Assembly (NCBI GenBank): GCA_000499405.2
Contig: HG738136.1
Coordinates: 1,524,928-1,588,927, forward strand
Length of the DNA stretch: 64,000 nt
Direction: 5' to 3'
Origin: Onchocerca volvulus
Taxonomy: Eukaryota; Nematoda; Chromadorea; Rhabditida; Onchocercidae
Below, in pieces: positions 35,286 to 47,880 of this stretch (position 1 is its first letter; every line of letters starts with the position of its first letter). A program made the position numbers and the translations under genes. Under the pieces are notes generated by a model, which made no database searches, was not told the DNA's origin, and was given only the letters and a program-made list of their open reading frames with translations.

Positions 35286-36984
35286 CGACAATTTCTTTAG
35301 TTTCTAATTATCTGGAAAATGCGCTTCTATTTTTTCACCAATTGCTAGCTTTCATTTTGGATCTCATTAGAATCGATAAATTTTAAGTGTCTTATTTTTA
35401 ACCAAATGTTCAATTTCTAAAAAAAAACTTTTTTTTTTTTTAAAGAATTCATTAAAGTAAACTTGATAAATAATCAAAGTGCATTTTAATCCAAAATTTA
35501 TTAGTGAGACATAAGTATAAGAATATAGGAAATAACTCTTACTGCATTTGTAAATTGATTGATCTAACCGGTTGAATTTTCACAATTATTCTGTCGCGTC
35601 CTGACTGAATTCAGTGCTAGTTTGGCATTTGTTGATTCGAGTTGTATGATCATTGCATAGTTTTTTGTCCTTTTGAGACACCGATCAGCTGCTTTATTAA
35701 CTTTTGTTTGTATGTGTCTGTCAATCATTGGTTGTTACTGCTGACATATTAACAATTCGTAAGCATCCATCTTTAACCGAATTGATTGGCCATTGTTATC
35801 AATTTCCGTTAGAAAATTTCTTTCCATCCTTTTTTTCCCATTTTTTCTTCCTCCCTGACTTCCATAATTATAGGTAAAAATGAATCTGAGATATGGGGCA
35901 ATGTATTTAAAATTCATTTGAATCATTTGAAGAAATTGTTTTTGGGCTAAAAGCGAATTTTAAATTTTTAAAGAATTTTTTTTCTGGAAGTTCAGCAAAT
36001 TTTCTTCATGAATTTCCAAGACGTAACAGAAATTAAATTGTTTATTCGAGAGTATGATATTACACTGATATTCAGTTTAAGAATATACTTATAAAGATGA
36101 ATATCATTCAGAATTTAATAAATTAGTATTCAAATGATTAAATTACGTGAAATTTCACGTCAGGAAATAAGAAAAACATTCTCATTCTTGTCTTGATATC
36201 GATTTCAATATCGAGTGTTGAATTGTTTCTCGCTTTTTTTTTTTTTCTTTTATATTTCTAATTTTCAGTTCGATATCTCATCTGTATTCGTAGAAGAAAT
36301 TATTTTTTTTTTCGATTTTCTCCAAAAATATTTACATATTTCATTTTTTTGTTTTTGCAAAAATGAAACCGATTTTGCATATTTTAGTCTTAAAAAAGTT
36401 TTAATGCCCTTTTTTTTGCTGTTGAGATTTTGAGGATTTGGCATGTTTTCTTCAAACATTACTATATTTCAAAAGTTTTGTTGAAATTACTTTTCCATTC
36501 TATTCAGTTTCGAACAAACATTGTTTCGAAAAAAAAGAGAAAAAAATTTGTTTATTAGAAAGAACAGTATAAAAATTTGATCGTGCTGGTTGCATTATAT
36601 GCAATAGAATAGTCGGAGAAAAAAAATGAAGATTAAAAATCATCTGGAGTTTACAATGAGTGAATAATGTATCGAAATTTGAGAAAATTCTTTTTCATCG
36701 AATTTTTGCTCGAAAATTAAAAATTTTCAAATGCGGCAAAAATCGAACATCTTGCGATGCGAAGCAAGATAAATCTCAAATTTTCGATTGCGCCGAAATG
36801 AATTGAATCGGTAATTTAATGAAATTGTAGTACTAATCGACTTAAGTATATATATATACATTTGATGGAATATGGATGGCGGTTCAAGTGTATCGAATAT
36901 AACGAACAGAAAAATTATTGAAGTCATCAATTAAAAGAGTAACACAAATGCATATACAACAACAAAGCTGATTGACGATTAGTA
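35286..36984. other. Region upstream of DUF273 copy 2
   Basis: No gene seen. It aligns with 21,891-23,400 of unit 1 at moderate identity with many indels, and includes long T and A runs. The promoter of copy 2 should lie here, immediately upstream of 35,285. Confidence 0.45.
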
Positions 36985-38274
36985 ATTTTGAATTTCTATG
37001 ATATGAAGAAATGAAAAATTAAAATATCGTGAACGGATAAATCAGTAGATCTTATTAGTATTACCAGACCGAATTTCAGGAATTCTTTCATAAAATTCGA
37101 TCACCAGCCATGGATTCAACATACTCTTTGGTGAAAAAAAAAGTAGCAGGCAACTGAAAACAAAAATATTAAATAGTAATATTAAATAAAACAGAGTATC
37201 TAAATGATTATTATGGAATAGATAAAAAGAATTAAGAAGGAATTGATTTCCATCGGAAATTCTACGATTTCCGATGGAAAACTTATGCTGGAATAGTATA
37301 TAAATATTTCATATACTTCACTCTTGAAATAATCATTTCAACTAATTATTGATTGATTTGAATCGATATTTCGGCAGAAGGATAAGTATTGATTAATGGT
37401 GGATCGAGCTTCATTCCTATTTTGCTCGATATTTTCCAACTTAAAGAGAGGATGATATTACGAATTTGCTGGAGAAAAGAAGCAATTTGAGGAAAAAAAC
37501 TTCGGAATTTTTAAAACTAAAAGTTTCAACGATAGACAAACAAGATTATTTGAATTCAAAAAATAGTTTAGGGCCATGGCAGGCATTTTAACAAATGAAC
37601 TTATATAAAAAAAAAAAATGGACGAAAAGTCTATATCTGGTAGATACACTGTAAGCAAATTAATTTCGAAAATTTGAATTTAATTTATTTTTCTGCTATC
37701 ATTTTCACCAATTTTTCATTTGTATTCTTAATTATTTTGTCAACGGAAAGTTTTTAGTCGAAAGTTGAAATTGGAAAAGTTACTTGAGATAGCAGAAAAA
37801 ATAATTTTTTCGAATACAACAGTTTCGTCGTGAAACAGTGATGAAATAAAAAATATAACATTTGGTTGAGAAGAAAAAAAAAACAAAAAAACAAAACAAC
37901 ACAACTATTTATTATAGATACTTTGTTTCCTGTAGGAATTTTATTGAATTATCGAAAATTCAAAAATTTTTTAAATCATCAGAAAACAAAATAAGCCTGG
38001 CCATGGTAAATATGAATAACATTTTGTCAACATCGCATTGGTTTTAATTTTGTCTTAAAAGTAATTTAAATCGATAGCAATATTATAATATTTAAAACTC
38101 AGTGTTATAAACAATTTGGAAAAAGAAACTTCTAAAATTTGAAAAATTTAAATCATTTGAAATGATACCTATATCGATTTTCTTTGCAAATCTTAATTTC
38201 TTCTTCAGAATGATTATTTAGCAAATTTGAAATAATTTCGAAAGACATAAGGAAAAATATTTTTTATTATTTTT
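36985..38274. other. Unit-2-specific block, 3' flank of the Cys-rich gene
   Basis: Absent from unit 1. About 37,040-37,150 and 37,370-37,660 show no coding signal that I can support on either strand. It may hold the 3' UTR of the gene that ends at 38,275. Confidence 0.35.
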
Positions 38275-40208
38275 TTAATTGATCATACGTAAGCCAATTT
38301 TCTGAAATAATGAAACTGATAAGTACGCTTGCATAATACGTGAAAATATTCCAGTTGTTGAGACAGACCAAATCGTTCTTTTTAATAGTTTCGATCCGAT
38401 CACCTTGTTGAGAGCTGTATTGTAGATACGAAGGCATCTATGAAAAATCATTATGAAGATTGGAAATAATTATGAAAAATGATAATTGATAATTGATAAT
38501 ATAATGATATCTGATAGCAATGGTTAATTATGATAATTAGTCACATATATAAAGTATACTTCGATTACTTTATTGAATTATTCAGAGAGTGTTTCTCAAA
38601 TGATTTGTTGTTTCATTTGGATAATTCTACAGAAATATAAGAAAGCGATCGGAATTAAGTATTAGTCAAAAAAAATGCTGCAAAAATATTTTTAATGTGT
38701 AGCAGTATTTCAAATTTGCCAAAATGTGGATGAAAAGATTTTAAAATACCAATAAAAAGTAAGGAAGTTCTCCTTTCAGTTTACCTACCTATCACCGATT
38801 TCTAGTTTCGATGATGCCATCTCAAGAAGCTGGCAACAATTTCGATTATCTAGATTTCGATTTCCACAGTATAAGACATTGCTGAGATATTTAAAATAGC
38901 AGGCATCTTGCTGAATCACTTGGATTAGCGTTTCCGTTGCGATATGTTTGCGATGCTCGTATGTAAATCGATTGTGACAATTTGATGGTATCTGTAAATA
39001 AAAATTTAACTATCAGATTTGAAAATTCAATAAATTTGAACATCATGATAGTATTAAAATGATGTTATTGGATATGAATTTACTAAATTTTTCAGCATTC
39101 AGAATTTTTAAATATCTCTTACATGCTGTTGACAATTAATCAGGAACAATTTGTCGAATAATTGTTTCGACAAGTATGATAAATAAGATGGTCGAGAACT
39201 TTCGACACCACAATCAGATAAAGAATTGGAATCCGATACTTTGGTGATTGGGCACCATTGATTTAGGTAAATATAGTTAGCGTCGGTTTGATAAGTTGGT
39301 GCTAAAAATTGATTTCCGACCTGATTTAGAAATTAAAATAAATTTCTAAAAGAAGTTATATGCTTTAACTATCTACAATTTAGAAATTGAAAAAAAAGTT
39401 GGAGATCATTTCATCAAAAACAGAATTATATTAAGAATTTCCATTAAAGTTTGGTGACACATCGATCTTTAATTCGCAAAAAGAAAGCAAGAAAACCTTG
39501 ACGTCCAGAAACCATATGATCATCTTCCGGAAATTCAAAAAATTTCTGGAATGATGAATTTGGTTCAATAAATATCACTGATTTTTTGATTGATTGTCGA
39601 CGAACATTTCCGATGACAGACTCAATTGATGTGATTGGAACTGTTGTAGAAATGGAGATGATCTAAATTAGCAAAAAAAAGTGATGTAAGTTTTGTTCAG
39701 TGCTAATATATCATCGATCAATTCATTTAAAAAAAAAAAAAAAAAAAAGATTTATACGACCAAAATATATCTGTTGATTGGAAATGATGTATTTGTTGAC
39801 ATCATCACGAAATTATCAAAAGTTGTCGAATGAAATCATGATCAAAAATCGCTAAATGAAGTCATGATCATCAAAAATCTTTGATCATGAAATCTTAATT
39901 ACTGGATTTGTGACTTCCAGTAATGTAAATTCAAATCTTCAATTTTTTTTTAAATTAAAAAAAAAAAAAAAGAATGTTCTAACTTGTTGATAATAGAACT
40001 TTGGTTCTGTCTTTTGGTAAGATCCAATGGCCGATGTGACAATTTTTTCATAATTTTGCATTTTAAACGGATATTTAGCAGCTACATAATTTAAGCAATC
40101 GATGAGACATTTATCCGAAATTTGTTCAGAATAGCACAGTAACTTTGGAATAAGTTCACATGAGGATAAACAATTTTTTGCCGATACAACTGTCGAAGCC
40201 GCCACCAT
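38275..40208 (-). CDS. Cys-rich protein of unknown function, 5 exons
   Basis: Minus-strand exons: 40208-39984, 39662 to about 39513, 39320-39123, 38991-38789, 38437-38275 (stop TAA). Phases match at every junction (0, 0, 0, 2), giving about 310 aa. The end of exon 2 is uncertain: ATG|GTTTCT at 39513, or a weaker site at 39459 adding 18 residues. The N-terminus MVAASTVVSA is short and hydrophobic, which may be the end of a signal peptide whose start is in an unseen exon. Cysteines are frequent and often paired: NCLSSCELIPKLLCYSE with DKCLIDCLNYV; WCPITK and SDCGVES; then PSNCHNRF, DACYFKY, LYCGN, NCCQLL. This suggests an extracellular disulfide-bonded protein. I do not recognise the family with confidence. 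It lies only in unit 2 of the duplication; unit 1 has no counterpart. Confidence 0.65.
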
Positions 40209-41434
40209 AAATAATGTTCTGGCAATGATTTTGTGTTATTTACTGAGAAAAATAATTTCATTTAGAATTTTCTTATTACATAAAATTAATTATTTTACAT
40301 AATTAGATAACTAATTAATTGAAATGATGAATAAACATCGTACAATGATAACTTCAAATGCAAATTCAATGAATAGAAAAATAGCTTTGAAATTATTAAA
40401 TGGAAAAAAAACAAAAAAAAAAAACAAAATTCTCAAGTATTAGAAAGATCTAATTAATCCATTTATTTATTTTAAATTTTGCTAATGCGAAAATCAATGT
40501 TTTAAAGAAATTATACACATAATCTGAAGTCTTAAATATCGTTTAATCTAAATTTTCAACTTTTTTTTTTTTTTTAAATAAGCAAATGTATTAATTAGAT
40601 TTTCCAAGCATTTAAGAATTCCCGAAGCATCTCTCCTTAAATATGTTGTTTTTAATTATAAGTTTCTCCAAGCAATAGTTCTTTTTGTGTTTTTGTGTTT
40701 GTGATGACTATGATAATAATCGAATTTAATTTAAAATTCAAACAAATTAAATATCCATTTTGCATAAATGATAATCTTTCGGAAAATAAACGGCCAAGAA
40801 ATATACATTGCAATGGAAAGAAATTGAAAACAACAAAATAAAAAAAAAAGAAAAAATTTCACCAGACACTGATGTCAAACAGAAAAAACAACCATAACAA
40901 TTAATTAAAACAACAAAACAATCCAATTTTTGCAAGTCATTTTTTTTTTCTGTGTTTCCTACGATATTATTTAATCACTCACTGATGAAACATTCGAATT
41001 TTTGCTTACTTTTTATTCATTTAAATTAAATTATTTCAAAACAAGTTTAAAAATTTATTTATTGATCTGTTGCTCTGCTTCGCTTCCTAATATTTTCTTT
41101 TTTTAATTACAATTTGAACTTTTTTCTTCCTTTTTTATTACACAAGTTTTCCATCATATTATTGTCATTACAAAAAGTTACAAAATTAAGTCAGTGCATA
41201 GGCAATTTATTATTAGCACACTGTCACATTCAATTATTATCCATCCATTCGTTGGAATTTTTTGCTTCAAAAATTTATTCACATTATATTGGCATGTTTT
41301 AAAATGTGCTTATGTGCGTATTTAAGCATGTATAAACATGAACGGATGTTAAAAACAATGCTTCTTTGAGGAAAGCTTGAACAATGGAAATCGTGAAATG
41401 CGCAAAACCGGTTTTCTTTTTCAACTGGTCATCA
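40209..41434. other. Intergenic; 40,740-41,434 near-identical to unit 1
   Basis: No gene seen. From about 40,525 it aligns with 23,440-24,335. Over 40,740-41,434 only a few differences are visible by eye, far fewer than in neighbouring aligned DNA. It ends abruptly at CAACTGGTCATCAT, where the two units part. Confidence 0.55.
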
Positions 41435-41708
41435 TAAATATATTACGCCATCAAAACGTGTTCTACTGCTGAATGTAGCGCATATCTTACAATTTTTGTT
41501 GATTGTAATTGATTCTTGGATGAGATAAGTTTAATTTAGAAATCAAATATTAATTACATTGGTTAATTTTTCTATTCAAGGGCTGAATTGTATATGTTTT
41601 CGGAAACAAATTAAAAGGAAATTAAATTAATTATAAGTTATTCGCAGTATAATAACAATTAATAATTAATTATAGATAATCACAAAGTCAAAAGTCACGA
41701 ATTATATT

Positions 41709-41783
41709 AGAAACTAAATTGATGTCGAATTGAAGGATGGAAAATCCTTATCAAATATTCAATTCGACATCAATTTAGTTTCT
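41709..41783. repeat. Perfect 26-bp inverted repeat
   Basis: Arms 41,709-41,734 (AGAAACTAAATTGATG...) and 41,758-41,783 (...CATCAATTTAGTTTCT) are exact reverse complements with a 23-nt spacer that itself contains ATCCTTATCAAAT. It lies about 70 bp downstream of the Gly-rich gene stop codon. In the transcript it would form a strong hairpin in the 3' UTR. It could also be the ends of a tiny foldback element. Confidence 0.85.
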
Positions 41784-41854
41784 ATCCTTATCAAATCTTT
41801 ACATTTTACAGAATCTTTTGATTAAATGGTGAGAAAACAAAAGAAACCTGTAAA

Positions 41855-44800
41855 TCATTTCTTGCCAAACAGCCCACCGTATCCTGATGAGCAGCTACAA
41901 CTTGCACCACCGAAAAATCCACCACCTGGTGGATAGGATTCGTATCTTTCCTAAATTATTAGATTTGTTTAATATGGTAAAATCCAATTTTTTTCAAGTT
42001 TAAAATTTTAGAACTATGCAATAAACCTGTTGGCGATTGGAGCCGAAAATTCTGTTGCCTTGGTGATAAGATTCACCACTAATACCACCGACACCTCTGG
42101 TTGACCAACTACCACTTCCACCTGGACCACTGCCTATCCCGTAACTGCTTACGCTGCAATAACTATTTGAATTAGAAAAAAAAAAAAAGAAAAAAAAGCA
42201 TTAATATAATTCAATTAACTATCCTAATTTTAATCATCAAAAGATTTCCATTCGTCGTATCGTTTCTTGATTATTTCCTATTATAATTCAGATTAAACAT
42301 CACAATAGTATCATTATTCAAAGATCACATAAACTGCTAAATACATTCAGCCATTTTTGTCATGTCGCCTTTTTTCGATAAGGTATTAGATTGTGTAAAC
42401 AATTTAACTATTATTTTTGGTCCAGTAACCCTACATTCATTTGCAATTTGTTCAATTTTGAATCAATCGCAAATGCTTCTTTAAAGTTTAGTTCATATTC
42501 ATTGCATTCAATGGTTGATCAGTCATTCATTCATCGATTCAGAATAATATTTATAGTACACACGTGATAAAATTAAATAATCTCACAAAACATGTGCATA
42601 TCGGATTTGAAGTTTTATTCGTCTGTTTAGATTTGTTTTTTTATTTTTCGATGCTTTTAATTGTAAGTAGCAAATGCATTACTTTCATGTTTATTTTCGT
42701 TTTTAATGTATATTTTATGATACACTAACATCTATATTGCATGTATATAAAAGTATATATTCCTATTGCAAGTGACAGTCAGATGATGAATCATTACTCA
42801 TATACTCGAAATTTCGTTGTTGCAATCATCTTTCCACAAAGCCAGTTCTGCTTACTAAAAGTGGCCCATTTGGAGCACACATTCAATGTCTACGCTTCAT
42901 TCAAGCAAATGAACGTTTTCCAAGAAATGCGATAATTTCCGAAAATATAGGTCTCGAAAACACAAAAAGGAATTGCGCAAATATCTTAATTCTAATGTTT
43001 TTGTAGAATAATTTAGTTCGTTAAATGCAAAAGTAATATTGAAAATGTTAGGAAACAAAAGCTTATCATGTTGTATAAAAAAGTTGATGTAATGTTTCAT
43101 GTAAAATGCACTTAATTAATAGATTTTTTTCGGAAGAAGAGAATGAAAGATCTATGCAAATTTGTGTTTTATAAAATTTAATCCTAACTTATCTATCTAT
43201 CTAATATATATATATTTTCTCAGCTAAAAACTTAATAATTGATTCTAATATTCGTAGCAGATTTATAAAAACAACAAATTTCCCGGAGAAAATATAATTA
43301 ATATATATTAATCAGTAATCGCCTTCATTCATTTATTTGTTTATTTATTGAAACTATTTAAACATAAAAATCATCCAATCTCGAAGTAAGATTTTTGAAT
43401 TATTTTTCATCGTTGCTAATAGTAACTATTTATTATCATATGAACTATTGCTGATTAATCAAGCAGGTACTTACTACGTACTAAACATTCCGACGGTTAA
43501 TATCTTTTTCTCTAATTCGACTATACCAGTCCAAATTTTTGATCAAAATTTTGAACAATAATCTTTTCAAAGAGCATTAAAGAATTTTCAATTCATTTCA
43601 GATTAAATTTCATTTTGTTGGATGACATAATCTTAGGCAAAAAAGTATGAAAAATTCCAGAAAAAAAAAAATCTCTTGTAAATGATTACTGCTATCACTA
43701 TTACTCTCATTAAAATTCGATTCTCGAAGTTTCAAGGCATTACAAAAATTTTCAATTCCAGATCCAATTTTAATTTTAACGCATGGTATATCTTATGCAA
43801 AAAAAAAAAAAAAAAAATGAAAAATTCGAAACAAGAAGGAATCTTTTATCACTTATCAATGCTATCATTTCTATCCAAAGTTCAAGATTTTTTGATCATC
43901 CAATATAAAGAATCATATCTAAGTTAATAATAAATATGCCAGTATTTTTGTTATCATTTTGTTAAACTGTTACAATTGCTGCAATTTTGTAAAATATTTG
44001 CATGAAGAATTATGTATGTGTGTATGTGTGTATGTATGTTTGTATGTATGTATCTATGTATGTATATTATGTTTACAATGAAAAACAACGATCCGTGCGA
44101 GAGATATGAATTTCACGAGATCTCTTATTTTCACCGACGATTTATATTGAAGATGATGGAGGAGAACAATACTTTGGAGATCATTATTTAGACGGGTCCT
44201 AATTTGCACAATTTTGACCTGTTACGTGTATGTGTGTATGCGTGAGAAGATTGATACCTAAATGAATTGAGAAAAATTAGGACAGACATAATTGGCGTTG
44301 ACATATATGCTCGTACATACACATACACACACACATACACATACAGATACACACACACATACACACACATACACATACACACACATATATATATACATAC
44401 ATACACATACACACATATACACAACTTTCAGAGTTTCATGGATTTTCATACGGTTTAGGTTTGAAGGCAATAAATATAGTAGGTGTGTGAGTTTTAGGGA
44501 TATGATGAATTTTGAATTTTTAAGAAAAAAGGCATGGCACCTAAGAAGTCATAGGAAATTGTGACTGAAATCAATTTCAACAAAAAATCCTTCATGAATG
44601 ATTGCATAATATGCTCACATTTGAGTTAAGTTTAAAATGAAGAATTATTTCATGGGAAATAATACTGCAAATCATCAAAGTTCTACAAAAATGACCGATT
44701 TATTTTTGAAAAATGAAGAGTTAAATCTAATAATTACAGTTTTTCCTCCTTTCTTCCTTCCATTTTTCTTCCCAAAACAAAAAAAAAAAGCAAAAAAAAA

Positions 44801-45368
44801 AAAGCAAAAATTCTTCTCAATTTTAAAATACTTCCATTTTTGATAACACAAATGTATCATAGTCTATCATTACCTAGGATATAAACTGAAATAGGAAGAG
44901 ATAAAATGAAGAATGAAGAAGCAAAAAAATTGGATGTAATTTTTAACACTTTAATGATCCCAAATGATGTATTTTGGTAATTCTTTTTATTATAATTATT
45001 TCAGTTACAAAATATAATTAATCATGTGTTTCTCAAGTATTTCTTGTTTCATTTTCATTCATTTATTTAATATGTGCCAATCTGTACAATGTTTTCAAGT
45101 TCAAATTCTACTAAACTGATATGAAAGTTAACTATTACCTGATGTTATTTTGCGCTTGCAGATCGGATAAGGCGAGTCCAACTCGCGGAGCTTGCGGTTC
45201 CGGTAGAATGTTGGCGGATTGATTAGGGTTTCTTGAATCCGACCAAAATAATAATGATTTCTCGCGCAGAACACTCTGAGTTCGAATGAATAAATTTATG
45301 CAGCCTTTTGATTGAATAAAATGTTTCGTTTCTCTACAAAATGGATTGCAAAAATTCCACTCAATATC
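41855..45368 (-). CDS. Protein with Gly-rich C-terminus, partial (last 3 exons)
   Basis: Minus-strand exons 45368-45139, 42153-42027 and 41950-41855 join in phase (2, then 0) and end in TGA, giving the last 150 aa. Exon a starts after GTGCAG with DIEWNFCNPFCRETKHFIQ, includes KGCINLFIRTQSVLREKS, and ends in ALSDLQAQNN. Exon b is Gly/Ser-rich (VSSYGIGSGPGGSGSW, then GVGGISGESYHQGNRIFG). Exon c gives ERYESYPPGGGFFGGASCSC and ends SSGYGGLFGKK. This looks like a secreted or extracellular-matrix protein, but I do not recognise the family. The 5' exons were not found; the open frame could start at ATG 45419. The 2,985-bp intron holds the segment shared with 26,430-27,090, so the tandem duplication breakpoint lies inside this gene. 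Confidence 0.6.
44012..44072. repeat. (TGTA)n/(TGTG)n microsatellite
   Basis: Alternating GTATGTGTGTATGTGTGTATGTATG units, interrupted by one TTTG and one TCTA. Confidence 0.85.
44310..44425. repeat. (CA)n/(CATA)n microsatellite
   Basis: About 115 bp of ACACATACAC-type repeats with an internal ATATATATAC. It gives long Thr/His or Val/Cys/Tyr frames on both strands that are not genes. Confidence 0.9.
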
Positions 45369-47880
45369 CTGCACATAATAGACAATCAAAATGGGTTTTC
45401 CAATTGTTAGTTTTATCAAAGTTGGTCAAGATATTTTTTACAAAATATATGAGAAGATCTAGGAGTGTAAAGATTGTTTAGGGTTACAACACGATACAAT
45501 CATATGCTGAATATAATCCGGCAAAATCATGTTTTTTTTTTTGTCATGAATTACTTATTTACAATAGATCATGATATTAAAAACACAGATATGATTGTAC
45601 TGTCTGGATATCAGCGATTGATTTTTTTTTTTTAAAGTCATATTTTCGATGCAAGACAGATTAGTCATCAAGAAGCATGGAATGGTATAACATCGTCGTA
45701 CATATGATTTCGAATTTCTATCACCGAAAGATAGTTTAAAATAATATTTTATCAGAGAAAAATCGAAAAATATGCAAATAAAGGCGGGAATTTTAATTTT
45801 GGACTTCTCACAATAGAATGCAAGTAATCGTCAAAATAAGCAATAATTTGCAAATGAAGAAACCTTAAAATGGAAAATAATTAAAGATGGAACCTGTTGA
45901 TTGATTTTCAAATTATTAATAAAAAAAGTATTTTTTGACGATCGTCGAAAACTTCTGCAAATCATTAATAGAATATCCATCGGTATTGTTATGAGCTAAA
46001 TAATAAGTAGCAGACTAAAAACTGAGTAACTTTGGAAGACATATTTCTGGCTTACAGTCTGAACGAGAAGTAGCTATGAAGTGATAACTCATGACCCGAG
46101 ATGACCTTTGCTTCTATAGAATTCGAATAATTAGTTCATTTAATAATAGTAGTTCATGGAAATCATTAAAATTTATAAAAACCTAAACTAATTATATATG
46201 AGTTAATCAATCATAACTAAAATTTAAATGGTATAAATCTTTGATTTATATTTGATAATATGCTGTAAGAAATAATAATGGAATAACAAGCTATTTTACG
46301 ACAGATTCTAGTCAGATAAGGGATTGAAAACCACAACTTGTAATTTCGAAGGTTAATTCGAAGTTAAAAATTCGAATATGCTTTACAATACCATTAATTC
46401 ATCCAATCCTCTCATTTAATTTTGTAAAAGTAAAAGGGAATAATTTGATCAGTACGAATGATTAAACTTGCGTTTCAAATTTAGTTAAAAATTTTCTGGA
46501 AATTCAAGCTTTAAAAATCAGCTTTTTGTATTCATTTGTTCATATCTATCAATGTCTTTCATTTAATTTGGTTTCAGATTATCATTTCTTCAATTTGCTA
46601 ATTGTTTCAAAAATTTTTCTTTGTAAAGAAAAATTTGCCAAAAATTTATTTCCAACTTCTTTCTAAATACCTGATCTTATCAGTTTTGTCGATCAAAAAG
46701 TTTTAGCAGAAACACTCGTTTGAAAGATTTCGATGCAAACAAAAATGCTTATAATACTTGTTTGGATTTTGTTGCAAAAAGTTGCATTGATTGAGTTAGT
46801 GTAACGTTTTATCTCTTATATGAACAATTTCGATTAATTTTGCTTTGTGTATATTTTCACTAAGCCTAATTTCTGTAGACTTAATTTTGAATTATGAATT
46901 TACTTAATTTACTCAAACATTAAATATGTATTTCAAAAAAAAAAAAGTCACTCGAAAATAATGTACGCAAAGGATAAATTTAAAAATTGCATGATAAAAG
47001 CCAAAGTTATTTACTTATTTGCATAACTTGTTCGAGAAAAAAAAATTCAAATCATTTTATAAAATAATATAAATGTAAATATATGTAATGGTAACAAAAT
47101 GACCAATTAGATTTATCAGCAAAAGATGGACGTTTAATGACAAATGAAATGAAGCAAAAATAAAGCCTTTTTGATGAAAAATGCTTTTATACAGCAATTA
47201 TTTAACCGCAGTATATTTATATATATGTATATGTATATAAAATCATGTTTTGTTGACAAAACTAGTTTCATAGTTTGAAGACAATGGGAGAAGTAGTGGA
47301 CAAAGATGTCTTGTTGCAGAATATTAATTAAATTAGGATGATATTGTTATTGATGCTATAGAGATGGGAAAAAAAAAAGTCGTTAAGATAGATAAACGAC
47401 TTTTTGACAGCATTATTCCTAATTTCAATTTTGCACAATTTAGCTGAAATGACCAGTAGAAGCAAAAAAAGAAAACAAAAAACAAAAAACAAAAACAAAA
47501 ACAAAAAATTGAAAAGAAAAAAAGGATGGTGACAATTTTAAATAAAATCTGTCTTTTATTTTTGCTATTCTTTCTCCTTTTTTTTTTTTTTCTGTCCTCC
47601 TGCCTCGTTTCTATCTTTTCTTTATTGACTATATCTTTTCTTATTTCTAAATTTGAAAGTACTTTTCTTCAAATTACTTCGGTTTCAACTACTATACTTC
47701 TTGACACCAAAATTTTGAATCAACCACATATTTCCATAATTCAAATCATAAGCATTCAGTTTGAATAAAAATTAAGAATAAAATCATGAAAGTTTATCAT
47801 TTGCTATACATTTCGATTCTCAAAGACAACTCAATTCCTTATTTCCTAAATTAAAAATCCAAATTCAAATATCTGTTTTG
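45369..47880. other. Upstream region of the Gly-rich gene
   Basis: No gene could be completed. One minus-strand exon-like piece at about 46,120-46,062 is flanked by TTCTATAG and GTAAGC, but it does not join in phase to the exon at 45,368 or to the block at 48 kb. Otherwise AT-rich, with A runs and a CAAAAA-rich stretch at 47,466-47,520. Confidence 0.4.

Larger units (their letters stand above)
27092..43190. repeat. Tandem duplication, unit 2
   Basis: Direct repeat of 15,030-27,090, enlarged to about 16 kb. Relative to unit 1 it has gained a Helitron (27,695-29,221) and an inverted duplication (30,164-30,665). It also carries a 3.5-kb block with a Cys-rich gene (about 36,985-40,525). It has 41,435-42,545 where unit 1 has a Helitron helicase. 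Offsets between partners change from 13,371 to 13,388 to 17,099, which shows where indels lie. Confidence 0.9.
43191..45138. other. Rest of the long intron of the Gly-rich gene
   Basis: Unique AT-rich intronic DNA beyond the duplicated segment. It includes A runs (43,799-43,817) and two microsatellites noted separately. The open frames over the CA repeat are low-complexity artefacts. Confidence 0.5.

Noticed and set aside
44188..44564. Four overlapping open frames of 63-90 codons
   Set aside because: They are translations of the CA/TACA microsatellite on both strands.
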